A stretch of DNA of 64,000 bases. It comes from Colletes latitarsis. Lineage: Eukaryota > Arthropoda > Insecta > Hymenoptera > Colletidae. Position 1 is the stretch's first letter, and the number at the start of each line of letters is the position of its first letter. The notes under the pieces were generated by a model. The model saw nothing but the letters and a program-made list of their open reading frames with translations. It made no database searches and had not been told where the DNA came from. Of this stretch, positions 1-12,282 are shown one piece after another. Both the position numbers and the translations under genes were made by a program. The stretch lies in contig NW_027488378.1 in assembly GCF_051014445.1 (NCBI RefSeq), positions 2,604,001-2,668,000 of the forward strand. Direction: 5' to 3'.

Positions 1-176
1 GCCAGATCCTGGGCGCTTTCTGGTTAGGATCACGTAGTAATGTAGCACCACTCTGGAACAGTGAGTTAAACCTGGACTCAATCTATATTTTAGAGGATAA
101 CACCGGTTAGGTCAGGGTTAGGTCTGGTATTTGCCATCATCTGGCTCATACATTCGCATTTTTCGCATACTTGTTG
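1..176 (+). repeat. Reference satellite monomer (176 bp)
   Basis: First complete monomer, used here to define phase. It contains one HpaII-type site in ACACCGGTTAGG, the pair GGTTAGGTC at 105-113 and GGTTAGGTC at 116-124, and the direct repeat TTCGCAT at 153-159 and 162-168 (9 bp apart). A consensus made by eye over the window has about 42 G and 34 C per 176 bp. The phase is arbitrary; the biological unit boundary is unknown. I do not recognise the family by name. Confidence 0.93.
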
Positions 177-554
177 GCCAGATCCTGGACGCTTTCTGGT
201 TTGGATCACGTAGTAATGTAGCACCACTCTGAAACAGTGAGTTAAACCTGGATTCAATCTATATTTTAGAAGAATAACACCGGTTAGGTCAGGGTTAGGT
301 CTGGTATTTGCCATCATCTGGCACAAACATTCGCATTTTTCGCATACTTGTTGACCAGATCCTGGGCGTTTTCTGGGTTGGATCACGTAGTAATGTGGTA
401 CCACTCTGAAACAGTGAGTTAAACCTGGATTCAATCTATATTTTAGAGGATAACACCGGTTAGGTCAGGGTTAGGTCTGGTCTTTGCCACCATCTGGCTC
501 ATACATTCGCATTTTTCACCTACTTGTTGGCCAGATCCTGGGCGTTTTCTGGGT

Positions 555-707
555 TGGATCAGGTAGTAGTGTGGGACCACACTCAAACAGTGAGTTAAAC
601 CTGGATCCAATCTATATTTTAGAAGAATAACAACAGTTAGGTCAGCGTTAAGTCTGGTATTTGCCATCAACTGGCTCATACTTTCGCATTTTTCACCTAC
701 TTGTTGA
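555..707 (+). repeat. 177-bp monomer class with AGAAGAATAAC, example
   Basis: This class carries TTTTAGAAGAATAAC where most monomers have TTTTAGAGGATAAC, adding one base. It often also has GGGACCACACTCAAACAGTG, ACAACAGTTAGGTCAGCG and GCCATCAACTGGCTC. Because 177 is divisible by 3 and 176 is not, a minus-strand frame can run through such a monomer into the next. This explains why the longest apparent open frames (114-166 codons) cluster around this class, for example at 443-787, 5,374-5,865 and 19,320-19,811. Confidence 0.85.
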
Positions 708-991
708 CCAGATCCTGGGCGTTTTCTGGGTTGGATCACGTAGTAATGTGGTACCACACTGAAACATTGAGTTAAGCCTGGTTTCAATGTATATTTTAGA
801 GGATAGCACCCGTTAGGTCAGGGTTAGGTCTGGTTCTTGCCATCATCTGGCTCATAGTTTCGCCTTCTTCACCTACTTGATGGCCTGACCCTGGGCGTTT
901 TCTGGTTTGGATCACGTAGTAATGTGGTACCACACTGAAACACTGAGTTAAACCTATGTCCGATCTATATTTTAATGGATAACACCTGTTA

Positions 992-1016
992 GGTCGGGCT
1001 GAGGCCTGGGAGTTGC
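992..1016 (+). repeat. GGCTGAGGCC monomer class, example patch
   Basis: In this class the usual GGTCAGGGTTAGGTCTGG stretch is replaced by GGTCGGGCTGAGGCCTGGGA. At least six substitutions fall within about 18 bp, while flanks match the rest of the array. The change removes the second TTAGG-like motif. Other copies lie near 2,927, 4,514, 8,037, 11,557, 12,259, 14,376, 15,077, 18,637, 21,457, 34,646, 36,065, 43,811 and 63,721. A partly reverted form (GGCTGAGGCCTGGTATTTGC) occurs near 44,516, 51,741 and 54,913. Confidence 0.85.
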
Positions 1017-1361
1017 CATCATCTGGCTCATAGTTACGCATTTTTCACATACTTATTGGTCAGATACTTGGCGTTTTCAGGTTTGGATCATGTAGTAATG
1101 TGGTTCCACACTGCATCAGTGAGCTAAACCTGGATACAATCTATGTTTTAGAGGAAAACACTGGTTAGGTCAGGGTTAGGTCCGGTATTTGCCATCATCT
1201 GGCTCATACTTTCGCATTTTTCGCATACTTGTTGGCCAGATCCTGGGCGTTTTGTGGGTTGGATCAGGTAGTAGTGTGGTACCGCACTGAAACAGTGAAG
1301 TAATCCTGGATTCGATCTATGTATTAGAGGGTAACACCGGTTAGGTTTGGGTTAGGTCTGG

Positions 1362-1520
1362 GATGCGCCATCATCTCGCTCATACTTTCACCTTTTTCGC
1401 ATAATTGTTGGCCAAATGCTGGCATTTTCTGGTTTCGATCACGTAGTAGTGTGGTACCACACTGAAACAGTGAGTTAATCCTGGATGGGATCTATATATT
1501 AGAGGGTAACACCGGTTAAG
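1362..1520 (+). repeat. GATGCGCC monomer class, example
   Basis: This distinctive class reads GATGCGCCATCATCTCGCTC, then ACTTTCACCTTTTTCGC, GGCCAAATGCTGGC, TTTCGATCACG and CCTGGATGGGATCTATA. Further copies start at about 5,942, 9,464, 19,888, 22,530, 27,458, 30,450, 31,857 and 34,145. After correcting for the 377-bp insert, successive spacings are near whole multiples of 176 bp. I see no copy from 34.2 kb to the end of the window, so the class marks the left half of the array. Confidence 0.85.
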
Positions 1521-2859
1521 TCAGGGTTAGGTCTGGTATTTGGCATCATCTGGTTCATACTTTCGCATTTTTCGCATACTTGTTGTCCAGATCCTGGGCG
1601 TTTTCTGATTTGGATCACGTAGTAATGTGGCACCACACTGCAACAGTGAGTTAAACCTGGATTCAATCTATATTTTAGAGGGTAACACTGGTTAGGTCAG
1701 GGTTAGGTCTGGTATTTGCCATTATCTGGCTTATTCTTTCGCCTTTTTCATCTACTTGTTGGCCAGATCCTGGGCGTTTTCTGGGTTGGATCAGGTAGTA
1801 GTGTGGCACCGCACTGAGACAGTGAGGTAATCCTGGATTCGATCTATATATTAGAGGGCGACACCGGTTAGGTCAGGGTTAGGTCTGGTATTCGCCATCC
1901 ACTGGCTAAAACATTCGCATTTTTCGTATACTCGTTGGCCAGATCCTGGGCACATTCTGGTTTGGATCACGTAGTAATGTAGCACCACTCTGAAACAGTG
2001 AGTTAAATCTGGATTCAATCTATATTTTACTGGATAACACCGGTTAGGTCAGGGTTAGGTCTGGTATTTGCCATCATCTGGCTCATAGTTTCGCCTTTTT
2101 CACCTACTTGATGGCCTGATCCTGGGCGTTTTCTGGTTTGGATCACGTAGTAATGTAGCACCACTCTGAAACAGTGACTTAACCTTGAATTCAATCTATA
2201 TTTTAGAGGATAACGCCGGTTAGGTCAGGGTTAGGTCTGGTATTTGCCATCATCTGGCTCATACATTCGCATTTTTGGCCTACTTGTTGGCCAGATCCTG
2301 GGCGTTTTCTGGTTTGGATCACGTAGTAATGTGGCACCACACTGCACGAGTGAGTTAAACCTGGATTCAATCTATACTTTAGAGGATAACACTGGTTAGG
2401 TCAGGGTTAGGTCTGGTATTTGCCATTATCTGGCATATACTTTCGAATTTTTCACCTACTTGTTGGCCAGATCCTGGGCGTTTTCTGGGTTGGATCAGGT
2501 AGTAGTGTGGTACCGCACTGAAGCAGTGAAGTAATCCTGGATTCGATCTATATATTAGAGGGTGACACCGGTTAGGTTTGGGTTAGGTCTGGTATTTGCC
2601 ATCATCTGGCTCAAACATTCGCATTTTTCGCATACTTGTTGGCCAGATCCTGGACGCTTTCTGGTTTGGATCACGTAGTAATGTAGCACCACTCTGAAAC
2701 AGTGAGTTAAACCTGGATTCAATCTATATTTTAGAAGAATAACACCGGTTAGGTCAGGGTTAGGTCTGGTATTTGCCATCATCTGGCACAAACATTCGCA
2801 TTTTTCGCATACTTGTTGACCAGATCCTGGGCGTTTTCTGGGTTGGATCACGTAGTAAT

Positions 2860-2881
2860 GTGGTACCACACTGAAACAGTG
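2860..2881 (+). repeat. Dyad cluster in the monomer, example
   Basis: Two adjacent inverted repeats: GTGGTACCAC (2,860-2,869, a perfect 10-bp palindrome) and CACTG-AAA-CAGTG (2,869-2,881, a 5-bp stem with a 3-nt loop), sharing one base. The second dyad is present in many monomers; the first is present where the monomer reads GTGGTACCAC rather than GTAGCACCAC, GTGGCACCAC or GTGGTACCGC. Short dyads are a reported feature of some centromeric satellites; any function here is inference. Confidence 0.8.
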
Positions 2882-3522
2882 AGTTAAACCTGTGTCCGAT
2901 CTATATTTTAAAGGATAACACCGGTTAGGTCGGGCTGAGGCCTGGGAGTTGCCATCATCTAGCTCATAGTTTCGCATTTTTCGCATACTTATTGGTCAGA
3001 TACTTGGCGTTTTCTGGTTTGGATCATGTAGTAATGTGGTTCCACACTGCATCAGTGAGTTAAACCTGGATACAATCTATGTTTTAGAGGATAACACGGG
3101 TTACGTCTGGGTTAGGTCCGGTATTTGCCATCATCTGGCTCATACTTTCGCCTTTTTCACCTACTTGTTGGCCTGATCCTGGGCGTTTTCTGGTTTGGAT
3201 CACGTAGTAGTGTGTTACCACACTGAAACAGTGAGTTAATCTTGGATTCAATCTATACTTTAGAGGATGACACAGGGTAGGTCAGGGTTAGGTCTGGTAT
3301 TTACCATCCACTGGCATATACTTTCGACTTTTTCACCCACTTGTTGGCCAGATCCTGGGCGTTTTCTAGGTCGGATTAGGTAGTAGTGTGGTACCGCACT
3401 GGAGCAGTGAAGTAATCCTGGATTCGATCTATATTTTAGAGGATAACACCGGTTAGGTCAGGGTTACGTCTGGTATTTGCCATCATCTGGCTCATACATT
3501 CGCATTTTTCGCATACTTGTTG

Positions 3523-4880
3523 GCCAGATCCTGGGCGCTTTCTGGTTAGGATCACGTAGTAATGTAGCACCACTCTGGAACAGTGAGTTAAACCTGGACT
3601 CAATCTATATTTTAGAGGATAACACCGGTTAGGTCAGGGTTAGGTCTGGTATTTGCCATCATCTGGCTCATACATTCGCAATTTTCGCATACTTGTTGGC
3701 CAGATCCTGGACGCTTTCTGGTTTGGATCACGTAGTAATGTAGCACCACTCTGAAACAGTGAGTTAAACCTGGATTCAATCTATATTTTAGAAGAATAAC
3801 ACCGGTTAGGTCAGGGTTAGGTCTGGTATTTGCCATCATCTGGCACAAACATTCGCATTTTTCGCATACTTGTTGACCAGATCCTGGGCGTTTTCTGGGT
3901 TGGATCACGTAGTAATGTGGTACCACTCTGAAACAGTGAGTTAAACCTGGATTCAATCTATATTTTAGAGGATAACACCGGTTAGGTCAGGGTTAGGTCT
4001 GGTCTTTGCCACCATCTGGCTCATACATTCGCATTTTTCACCTACTTGTTGGCCAGATCCTGGGCGTTTTCTGGGTTGGATCAGGTAGTAGTGTGGGACC
4101 ACACTCAAACAGTGAGTTAAACCTGGATCCAATCTATATTTTAGAAGAATAACAACAGTTAGGTCAGCGTTAAGTCTGGTATTTGCCATCAACTGGCTCA
4201 TACTTTCGCATTTTTCACCTACTTGTTGACCAGATCCTGGGCGTTTTCTGGGTTGGATCACGTAGTAGTGTGGTACCACACTGAAACATTGAGTTAAGCC
4301 TGGTTTCAATGTATATTTTAGAGGATAGCACCCGTTAGGTCAGGGTTAGGTCTGGTTCTTGCCATCATCTGGCTCATAGTTTCGCCTTCTTCACCTACTT
4401 GATGGCCTGACCCTGGGCGTTTTCTGGTTTGGATCACGTAGTAATGTGGTACCACACTGAAACACTGAGTTAAACCTATGTCCGATCTATATTTTAATGG
4501 ATAACACCTGTTAGGTCGGGCTGAGGCCTGGGAGTTGCCATCATCTGGCTCATAGTTACGCATTTTTCACATACTTATTGGTCAGATACTTGGCGTTTTC
4601 AGGTTTGGATCATGTAGTAATGTGGTTCCACACTGCATCAGTGAGCTAAACCTGGATACAATCTATGTTTTAGAGGAAAACACTGGTTAGGTCAGGGTTA
4701 GGTCCGGTATTTGCCATCATCTGGCTCATACTTTCGCATTTTTCGCATACTTGTTGGCCAGATCCTGGGCGTTTTGTGGGTTGGATCAGGTAGTAGTGTG
4801 GTACCGCACTGAAACAGTGAAGTAATCCTGGATTCGATCTATGTATTAGAGGGTAACACCGGTTAGGTTTGGGTTAGGTC
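3523..4880 (+). repeat. Second copy of the 1-1,358 block
   Basis: Near-identical to 1-1,358. Its right part continues into a block (about 4,480-5,235) that recurs, with a handful of changes, at about 8,003-8,758 (offset 3,523), and more distantly near 12,300-12,980 and 21,480-22,000. The recurring block holds, in order, a GGCTGAGGCC-type monomer, a CATGTAGTAATGTGGTTCC monomer and a CACGCAGCAATGTGG monomer, so it is a recognisable multi-monomer cassette. Confidence 0.83.
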
Positions 4881-7800
4881 TGGTGTTTGCCATCATCTGG
4901 CTCATGCTTTCGCATTTTTCGCATATTTGTTGGCCAGATCCTGGGCGTTTTCTGGTTGGGATCACGCAGCAATGTGGTATCACAATGAAGCAGTGAGTTA
5001 ATGCTGGATTCGATCTATATATTAGACGGTAACACCGGCTAGATTTGTGTTAGGTTTGGTATTTGCCATCATCTGGCTCATACTTTCGCATTTTTCGCAT
5101 AGTTGATGTCCAGATCCTGGGCGTTTTCTGGTTTGGATCACGTAGTAGTGTGTTACCACACTGAAACAGTGAGTTAATCTTGGATTCAATCTATACATTA
5201 GAGGATGACACCGGTTAGGTCAGGGTTAGGTCTTGTATTTACCATCATCTGGCTCATACTTTCGCATTTTTCGCATACTTGTTGGCCAGATCCTGGGCGT
5301 TTTCTGGTTTGGATCACGTAGTAATGTAGCACCACTCTGAAACAGTGAGTTAAACCTGGATTCAATCTATATTTTAGAGGATAACACCGGTTAGGTCAGG
5401 GTTAGGTCTGGTATTTGCCATCATCTGGCTCATACATTCGCACTTTTCGCATACTTGTTGGCCAGATCCTGCGCGTTTTCTGGTTTGGATCGCGTAATAA
5501 TGTGGGACCACACTCAAACAGTGAGTTAAACCGGGATCCAATCTATATTTTTGAAGAATAACAACAGTTAGGTCAGCGTTAGGCCTGGTATTTGCCATCA
5601 ACTGGCTCATACTTTCGCATTTTGCACCTATTTGTTGGCCAGATCCTGGGCGTTTTCTGGGTTGGATCACGTAATAATGTGGGACCACACTCAAACAGTG
5701 AGTTAAACCGGGATCCAATCTATATTTTAGAAGAATAACTACAGTTAGGTCAGCGTTAGGTCTGGTATTTGCCATCATCTGGCTCATACTTTCGCATTTT
5801 TCGCATAGTTGTTGTCCAGATCCTGGGCGTTTTCTGGTTTGGATCACGTAGTAATTCGGTAGCACACTGAAACAGTGAGTTTATCTTGGATACAATCTAT
5901 ATTTTAGAGGATAACACCGGTTAGGTCAGGGTTAGGTCTGGGATGCGCCATCATCTCGCTCATACTTTCACCTTTTTCGCATAATTGTTGGCCAAATGCT
6001 GGCTTTTTCTGGTTTCGATCACGTAGTAGTGTGGTACCACACTGAAACAGTGAGTTAATCCTGGATGGGATCTATATATTAGTGGGTAACACCGGTTAAG
6101 TCAGGGTTAGGTCTGGTATTTGCCATCATCTGGCTCATACTTTCGCATTTTTCGCATACTTGTTGGCCAGATCCTGGGCGTTTTCTGGTTTGGATCACGT
6201 AGTAATGTGGCACCACACTGCAACAGTGAGTTAAACCTGGATTCAATCTATATTTTAGAGGGTAACACTGGTTAGGTCAGGGTTAGGTCTGGTATTTGCC
6301 ATCATCTGGCTTATTCTTTCGCCTTTTTCATCTACTTGTTGGCCAGATCCTGGGCGTTTTCTGGGTTGGATCAGGTAGTAGTGTGGCACCGCACTGAAAC
6401 AGTGAGGTAATCCTGGATTCGATCTATATATTAGAGGGCGACACCGGATAGGTCAGGGTTAGGTCTGGTATTTGCCATCATCTGGCTCATACCTTCGTAT
6501 TTTTCGCATACTAGTTGGCCAGATCCTGGGAGCTTTCTGGTTTGGGTTATGTAGTAATGTGGTTCCACACTGCAACATTGAGCTGAACCTGTATTCAATC
6601 TATACTTTAGTGGATGACACCGGTTAGGTCAGGGTTAGGTCTGATATTTACCATCATCTGGCTCATTCTTTCGCCTTTTTCACCTACTTGTTGGCCTGAT
6701 CCTGGGCGTTTTCTGGTTTGGATCACGTAGTAATGTAGCACCACACTCAAACAGTGAGTTAAACCTGGATCCAATCTATATTTTAGAAGAATAACACCGG
6801 TTAGGTCAGCGTTAGGTCTGGTATTTGCTATCAACTGGCTCATACTTTCGCATTTTTCACCTACTTGTTGGCCAGATCCTGGGCGTTTTCTGGGTTGGAT
6901 CACGTAGTAATGTGGTACCACACTGAAACAGTGAGTTAAACCTGGCTTGAATGCATATTTTAGAGGATAACACCGGTTAGGTCAGGGTTAGGTCTGGTAT
7001 TTGCCATCATCTGGCTCATTCTTTCGCCTTTGTCACCTACTTGTTGGCCTGATCCTGGGCGTTTTCTGGTTTGGGTCACGTAGTAATGTGGTGCCACACT
7101 GCAACAGTGAGTTAAAGCTGGATTCAATCTATATTTTAGACGATAACACCGGTTAGGTCAGGGTTAGGTCTGGTATTTGCCATCATCTGGCTCATACTTT
7201 CGCATTTTTCGCATACTTGTTTGCCAGATCCTGGGCGTTTTCTGGTTTGGGTTACGTAGTAAAGCAGCACCACTCTGAAACAGTTAGTTAAACCTGGATT
7301 CAATCTATATTTTAGAGGATAACACCGGTTAGGTCAGGGTTAGGTCCGGTATTTGCCATCATCTGGCTCATACTTTCGCATTTTTCGCATACTTGTTGGC
7401 CATATCCTGGGCGTTTTCTGGTTTGGATCACGTAGTAATGTGGCACCACACTGCAATAGTGAGTTAAACCTGGATTCAATCTATAGTTTAGAGGATAACA
7501 CTGGTTAGGTCAGGGTTAGGTCTGGTATTTGCCATCATCTGGCTTATTCTTTCGCCTTTTTCCCCTACTTGTTGGCCAGATCCTGTGCGTTTTCTGGGTT
7601 GGATCAGGTAGTAGTGTGGTACCGCACTGAAACAGTGAAGTAATCCTGGATTCGATATATATATTGGAGGGTGACACCGGTTAGGTCAGGGTTAGGTCTG
7701 GTGTTTGCCATCATCTGGCTCATACTTTCGCATTTTTCGCATACTTGTTGGCCCGATCCTGGGCGTTTTGTGGTTTGGGTTACGTAGTAATGTAGCACCA

Positions 7801-8059
7801 CTCTGAAACAGTGAGTTAAACCTGGATCCAATCTATATTTTAGAAGAATAACACCAGTTAGGTCAGCGTTACGTCTGGTATTTGCCATCAACTGGCTCAT
7901 AGTTTCGCATTTTTCACCTACTTGATGGCCTGATCCTGGGCGTTTTCTGGTTTGGATCACGTAGTAATGTGGTACCACACTGAAACAGTGAGTTAAACCT
8001 GTGTCCGATCTATATTTTAATGGATAACACCGGTTAGGTCGGGCTGAGGCCTGGGAGTT

Positions 8060-9260
8060 GCCATCATCTGGCTCATAGTTACGCATTTTTCACATACTTA
8101 TTGGTCAGATACTTGGCGTTTTCAGGTTTGGATCATGTAGTAATGTGGTTCCACACTGCATCAGTGAGTTAAACCTGGATACAATCTATGTTTTAGAGGA
8201 AAACACTGGTTAGGTCAGGGTTAGGTCCGGTATTTGCCATCATCTGGCTCATACTTTCGCATTTTTCGCATACTTGTTGGCCAGATCCTGGGCGTTTTGT
8301 GGGTTGGATCAGGTAGTAGTGTGGTACCGCACTGAAACAGTGAAGTAATCCTGGATTCGATCTATGTATTAGAGGGTAACACCGGTTAGGTTTGGGTTAG
8401 GTCTGGTGTTTGCCATCATCTGGCTCATGCTTTCGCATTTTTCGCATATTTGTTGGCCAGATCCTGGGCGTTTTCTGGTTGGGATCACGCAGCAATGTGG
8501 TATCACATTGAAACAGTGAGTTAATGCTGGATTCGATCTATATATTAGACGGTAACACCGGCTAGATTTGTGTTAGGTTTGGTATTTGCCATCATCTGGC
8601 TCATACTTTCGCATTTTTCGCATAGTTGATGTCCAGATCCTGGGCGTTTTCTGGTTTGGATCACGTAGTAGTGTGTTACCACACTGAAACAGTGAGTTAA
8701 TCTTGGATTCAATCTATACATTAGAGGATGACACCGGTTAGGTCAGGGTTAGGTCTGGTATTTACGATCCACTGGCATATACTTTCGACATTTTCACCTA
8801 CTTGTTGGCCAGATCCTGGGCGATTTCTAGGTTGGATCAGGTAGTAGTGTGGTACCGCACTGAAACAGTGAAGTAATCCTGGATTCGATCTATATATTAG
8901 AGGGTGACACCGGTTAAGTTTGGGTTAGGTCTGGTCTTTGCCACCATCTGGCTCATACTTTCGCATTTTTCGCATACTTGTTGGCCATATCCTGGGCGCT
9001 TCCTGGTTTGGATCACGTAGTAATGTAGCACCACTCTGAAACAGTGAGTTAAACCTGGATTCAATCTATATTTTACAGGATAACACCGGTTAGGTCAGGG
9101 TTAGGTCTGGTATTTGCCATCATCTGGCTCATACATTCGCACTTTTCGCATACTTGTTGGCCAGATCCTGCGCGTTTTCTGGTTTGGATCACGTAATAAT
9201 GTGGGTCCACACTCAAACAGTGAGTTAAACCGGGATCCAATCTATATTTTAGAAGAATAA
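8060..9260 (+). repeat. Duplicated block, copy 1 (24-monomer spacing)
   Basis: Recurs at about 12,283-13,483 with an offset of 4,223 bp (24 monomers minus 1 bp). Shared rare variants include TTTACGATCCACTGG, GGGCGATTTCTAGG, TTTTACAGGATAAC and GTGGGTCCACACTC. Copies part after AGAAGAATAAC, where copy 1 reads TACAG and copy 2 reads AACAG, followed by CATCATCTGGC against CATCAACTGAC. Edges are approximate. Confidence 0.8.
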
Positions 9261-11099
9261 CTACAGTTAGGTCAGCGTTAGGTCTGGTATTTGCCATCAT
9301 CTGGCTCATACTTTCGCATTTTTCGCATAGTTGTTGTCCAGATCCTGGGCGTTTTCTGGTTTGGATCACGTAGTAATTCGGTACCACACTGAAACAGTGA
9401 GTTTATCTTGGATACAATCTATATTTTAGAGGATAACACCGGGTAGGTCAGGGTTAGGTCTGGGATGCGCCATCATCTCGCTCATACTTTCACCTTTTTC
9501 GCATAATAGTTGGCCAAATGCTGGCTTTTTCTGGTTTCGATCACGTAGTAGTGTGGTACCACACTGAAACAGTGAGTTAATCCTGGATGGGATCTATATA
9601 TTAGTGGGTAACACCGGTTAAGTCAGGGTTAGGTCTGGTATTTGCCATCATCTGGTTCATACTTTCGCATTTTTCGCATACTTGTTGTCCAGATCCTCGG
9701 CGTTTTCTGATTTGGATCACGTAGTAATGTGGTTCCACACTGCAACATTGAGCTAAACCTGGATTCAATCTATATTTTATAGGATAACACCGGTTAGGAT
9801 TGGGTTAGGTCTGGTATTTGCCATCATCTGGCTCATACTTTCGCATTTTTCGCATACTTGTTGGCCAGATCCTGGGCGTTTTCTGGTTTGGATCACGTAG
9901 TAATGTGGCACCACACTGCAACAGTGAGTTAAACCTGGATTCAATCTATATTTTAGAGGGTAACACTGGTTAGGTCAGGGTTAGGTCTGGTATTTGCCAT
10001 CATCTGGCTTATTCTTTCGCCTTTTTCATCTACTTGTTGGCCAGATCCTGGGCGTTTTCTGGGTTGGATCAGGTAGTAGTGTGGCACCGCACTGAAACAG
10101 TGAGGTAATCCTGGATTCGATCTATACTTTAGTGGATGACACCGGTTAGGTCAGGGTTAGGTCTGATATTTACCATCATCTGGCTCATTCTTTCGCCTTT
10201 TTCACCTACTTGTTGGCGTGATCCTGGGCGTTTTCTAGGTTGGATCAGGTAGTAGTGTGGTACCGCACTGAAACAGTGAAGTAATCCTGGATGGGATCTA
10301 TATATTAGTGGGTAACACCGGTTAAGTCAGGGTTAGGTCTGGTATTTGCCATCATCTGGTTCATACTTTCGCATTTTTCGCATACTTGTTGTCCAGATCC
10401 TCGGCGTTTTCTGATTTGGATCACGTAGTAATGTGGTTCCACACTGCAACATTGAGCTGAACCTGTATTCAATCTATATTTTATAGGATAACACCGGTTA
10501 GGATTGGGTTAGGTCTGGTATTTGCCATCATCTGGCTCATACTTTCGCATTTTTCGTATACTTGTTTGCCAGATCCTGGGCGCTTTCTGGTTTGGATCAC
10601 GTAGTAATGTAGCACCACACTCAAACAGTGAGTTAAACCTGGATCCAATCTATATTATAGAAGAATAACACCGGTTAGATCAGCGTTAGATCTGGTATTT
10701 GCTATCAACTGGCTCATACTTTCGCATTTTTCACCTACTTGTTGGCCAGATCCTGGGCGTTTTCTGGGTTGGATCACGTAGTAATGTGGTACCACACTGA
10801 AACAGTGAGTTAAACCTGGCTTGAATGCATATTTTAGAGGATAACACCGGTTAGGTCAGGGTTAGGTCTGGTATTTGCCATCATCTGGCTCATTCTTTCG
10901 CCTTTTTCACCTACTTGTTGGCCTGATCCTGGGCGTTTTCTGGTTTGGATCACGTAGTAGTGTGTTACCACACTGAAACAGTGAGTTAATCTTGGATTCA
11001 ATCTATACTTTAGTGGATGACACCGGTTAGGTCAGGGTTAGGTCTGATATTTACCATCATCTGGCTCATTCTTTCGCCTTTTTCACCTACTTGTTGGCG

Positions 11100-11920
11100 T
11101 GATCCTGGGCGTTTTCTGGTTTGGATCACGTAGTAGTGTGTTACCACACTGAAACAGTGAGTTAATCTTGGATTCAATCTATACTTTAGTGGATGACACC
11201 GGTTAGGTCAGGGTTAGGTCTGATATTTACCATCCACTGGCATATAATTTCGACTTTTTCACCTACTTGTTGGCCAGATCCTGGGCGTTTTCTAGGTTGG
11301 ATCAGGTAGTAGTGTGGTACCGCACTGAAACAGTGAAGTAATCCTGGATTCGATCTATATATTAGAGGGTGACACCGGTTAGGTTTGGGTTAGGTCTGGT
11401 ATTTGCCACCATCTGGCTCATACTTTCGCATTTTTCGCATACTTGTTGGCCATATCCTGGGCGCTTTCTGGTTTGGATCACGTAGTAATGTGGTACCACA
11501 CTGAAACAGTGAGTTAAACCTGTGTCCGATCTATATTTTAAAGGATAACACCGGTTAGGTCGGGCTGAGGCCTCGGAGTTGCCATCATCTGGCTCATAGT
11601 TTCGCATTTTTGCATACTTATTGGTCAGATACTTGGCGTTTTCAGGTTTGGATCATGTAGTAATGTGGTTCCACACTGCATCAGTGAGTTAAACCTGGAT
11701 ACAATCTATGTTTTAGAGGATAACACTGGTTAGGTCAGGGTTACGTCTGCTATTTGCCATGATCTGGCTTATACTTTCGCCTTTTTCACCAACTTGTTGG
11801 CCAGATCCTAGCGTCTTCTGGGTTGGATCTGGTAGTAGTGTGATACCGCACTGAAACAGTGAAGTAATCCTGGATTCGATCTATATATTAGAGGGTGACA
11901 CCGGTTAGGCTTGGGTTAGG
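11100..11920 (+). repeat. Duplicated block, copy 1 (20-monomer spacing)
   Basis: Recurs at about 14,620-15,440, offset 3,520 bp (exactly 20 monomers). Shared rare variants are CATATAATTTCGACTTTTTC, GGCCTCGGAGTTGCC, GATCCTAGCGTCTTCTGGG and GTGATACCGCAC. This copy has a 1-bp deletion near 11,610 (CATTTTTGCATAC where the other has CATTTTTCGCATAC), after which the offset becomes 3,521. Confidence 0.82.
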
Positions 11921-12282
11921 TCTTGTATTTGCCATCATCTGGCTCATACTTTCGCATTTTTCGCATACTTGTTGGCCAGATCCTGGGCGTTTTCTGGGTT
12001 GGATCACGTATCAATGTGCTACCACACTGAAACATTGAGCTAAAACTGGTTTCAATGTATATTTTAGAGGATAACACCCGTTAGGTCAGGGTTAGGTTTG
12101 GTATTTGCCATCATCTGGCTCATAGTTTCGCCTTTTTGACCTACTTGATGGACTGATCCTGGGCGTTTTCTGGTTTGGATCACGTAGTAATGTGGTACTT
12201 CACTCAAACAGTGAGTTAAACCTGTGTTCGATCTATATTTTAAAGGATAACACCGGTTAGGTCGGGCTGAGGCCTCGGAGTT

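Larger units (their letters stand above)
1..3522 (+). repeat. 20-monomer higher-order unit, copy 1 (3,522 bp)
   Basis: The segment 1-1,358 recurs at 3,523-4,880 with an offset of 3,522 bp (20 monomers plus 2 bp). I see two substitutions over about 1.36 kb (a T to A at about 3,681 and an A to G at about 4,268). Similarity breaks after GGGTTAGGTCTGG, where copy 1 continues GATGCGCC and copy 2 continues TGTTTGCC. Copy 1 probably began before the window, so the true left edge is unknown. The remainder, 1,359-3,522, is ordinary divergent monomers. Confidence 0.85.

Noticed and set aside
104..127. True telomeric repeat tract
   Set aside because: Only two TTAGG-like units occur per 176-bp monomer, interrupted by other bases; there is no uninterrupted run of a telomeric hexamer or pentamer anywhere in the window.
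148..176. CENP-B box in the TTTCGCATTTTTCGCATAC region
   Set aside because: TTTCG is followed by neither the required A nor the CGGG core, so the match to the known box is partial only.
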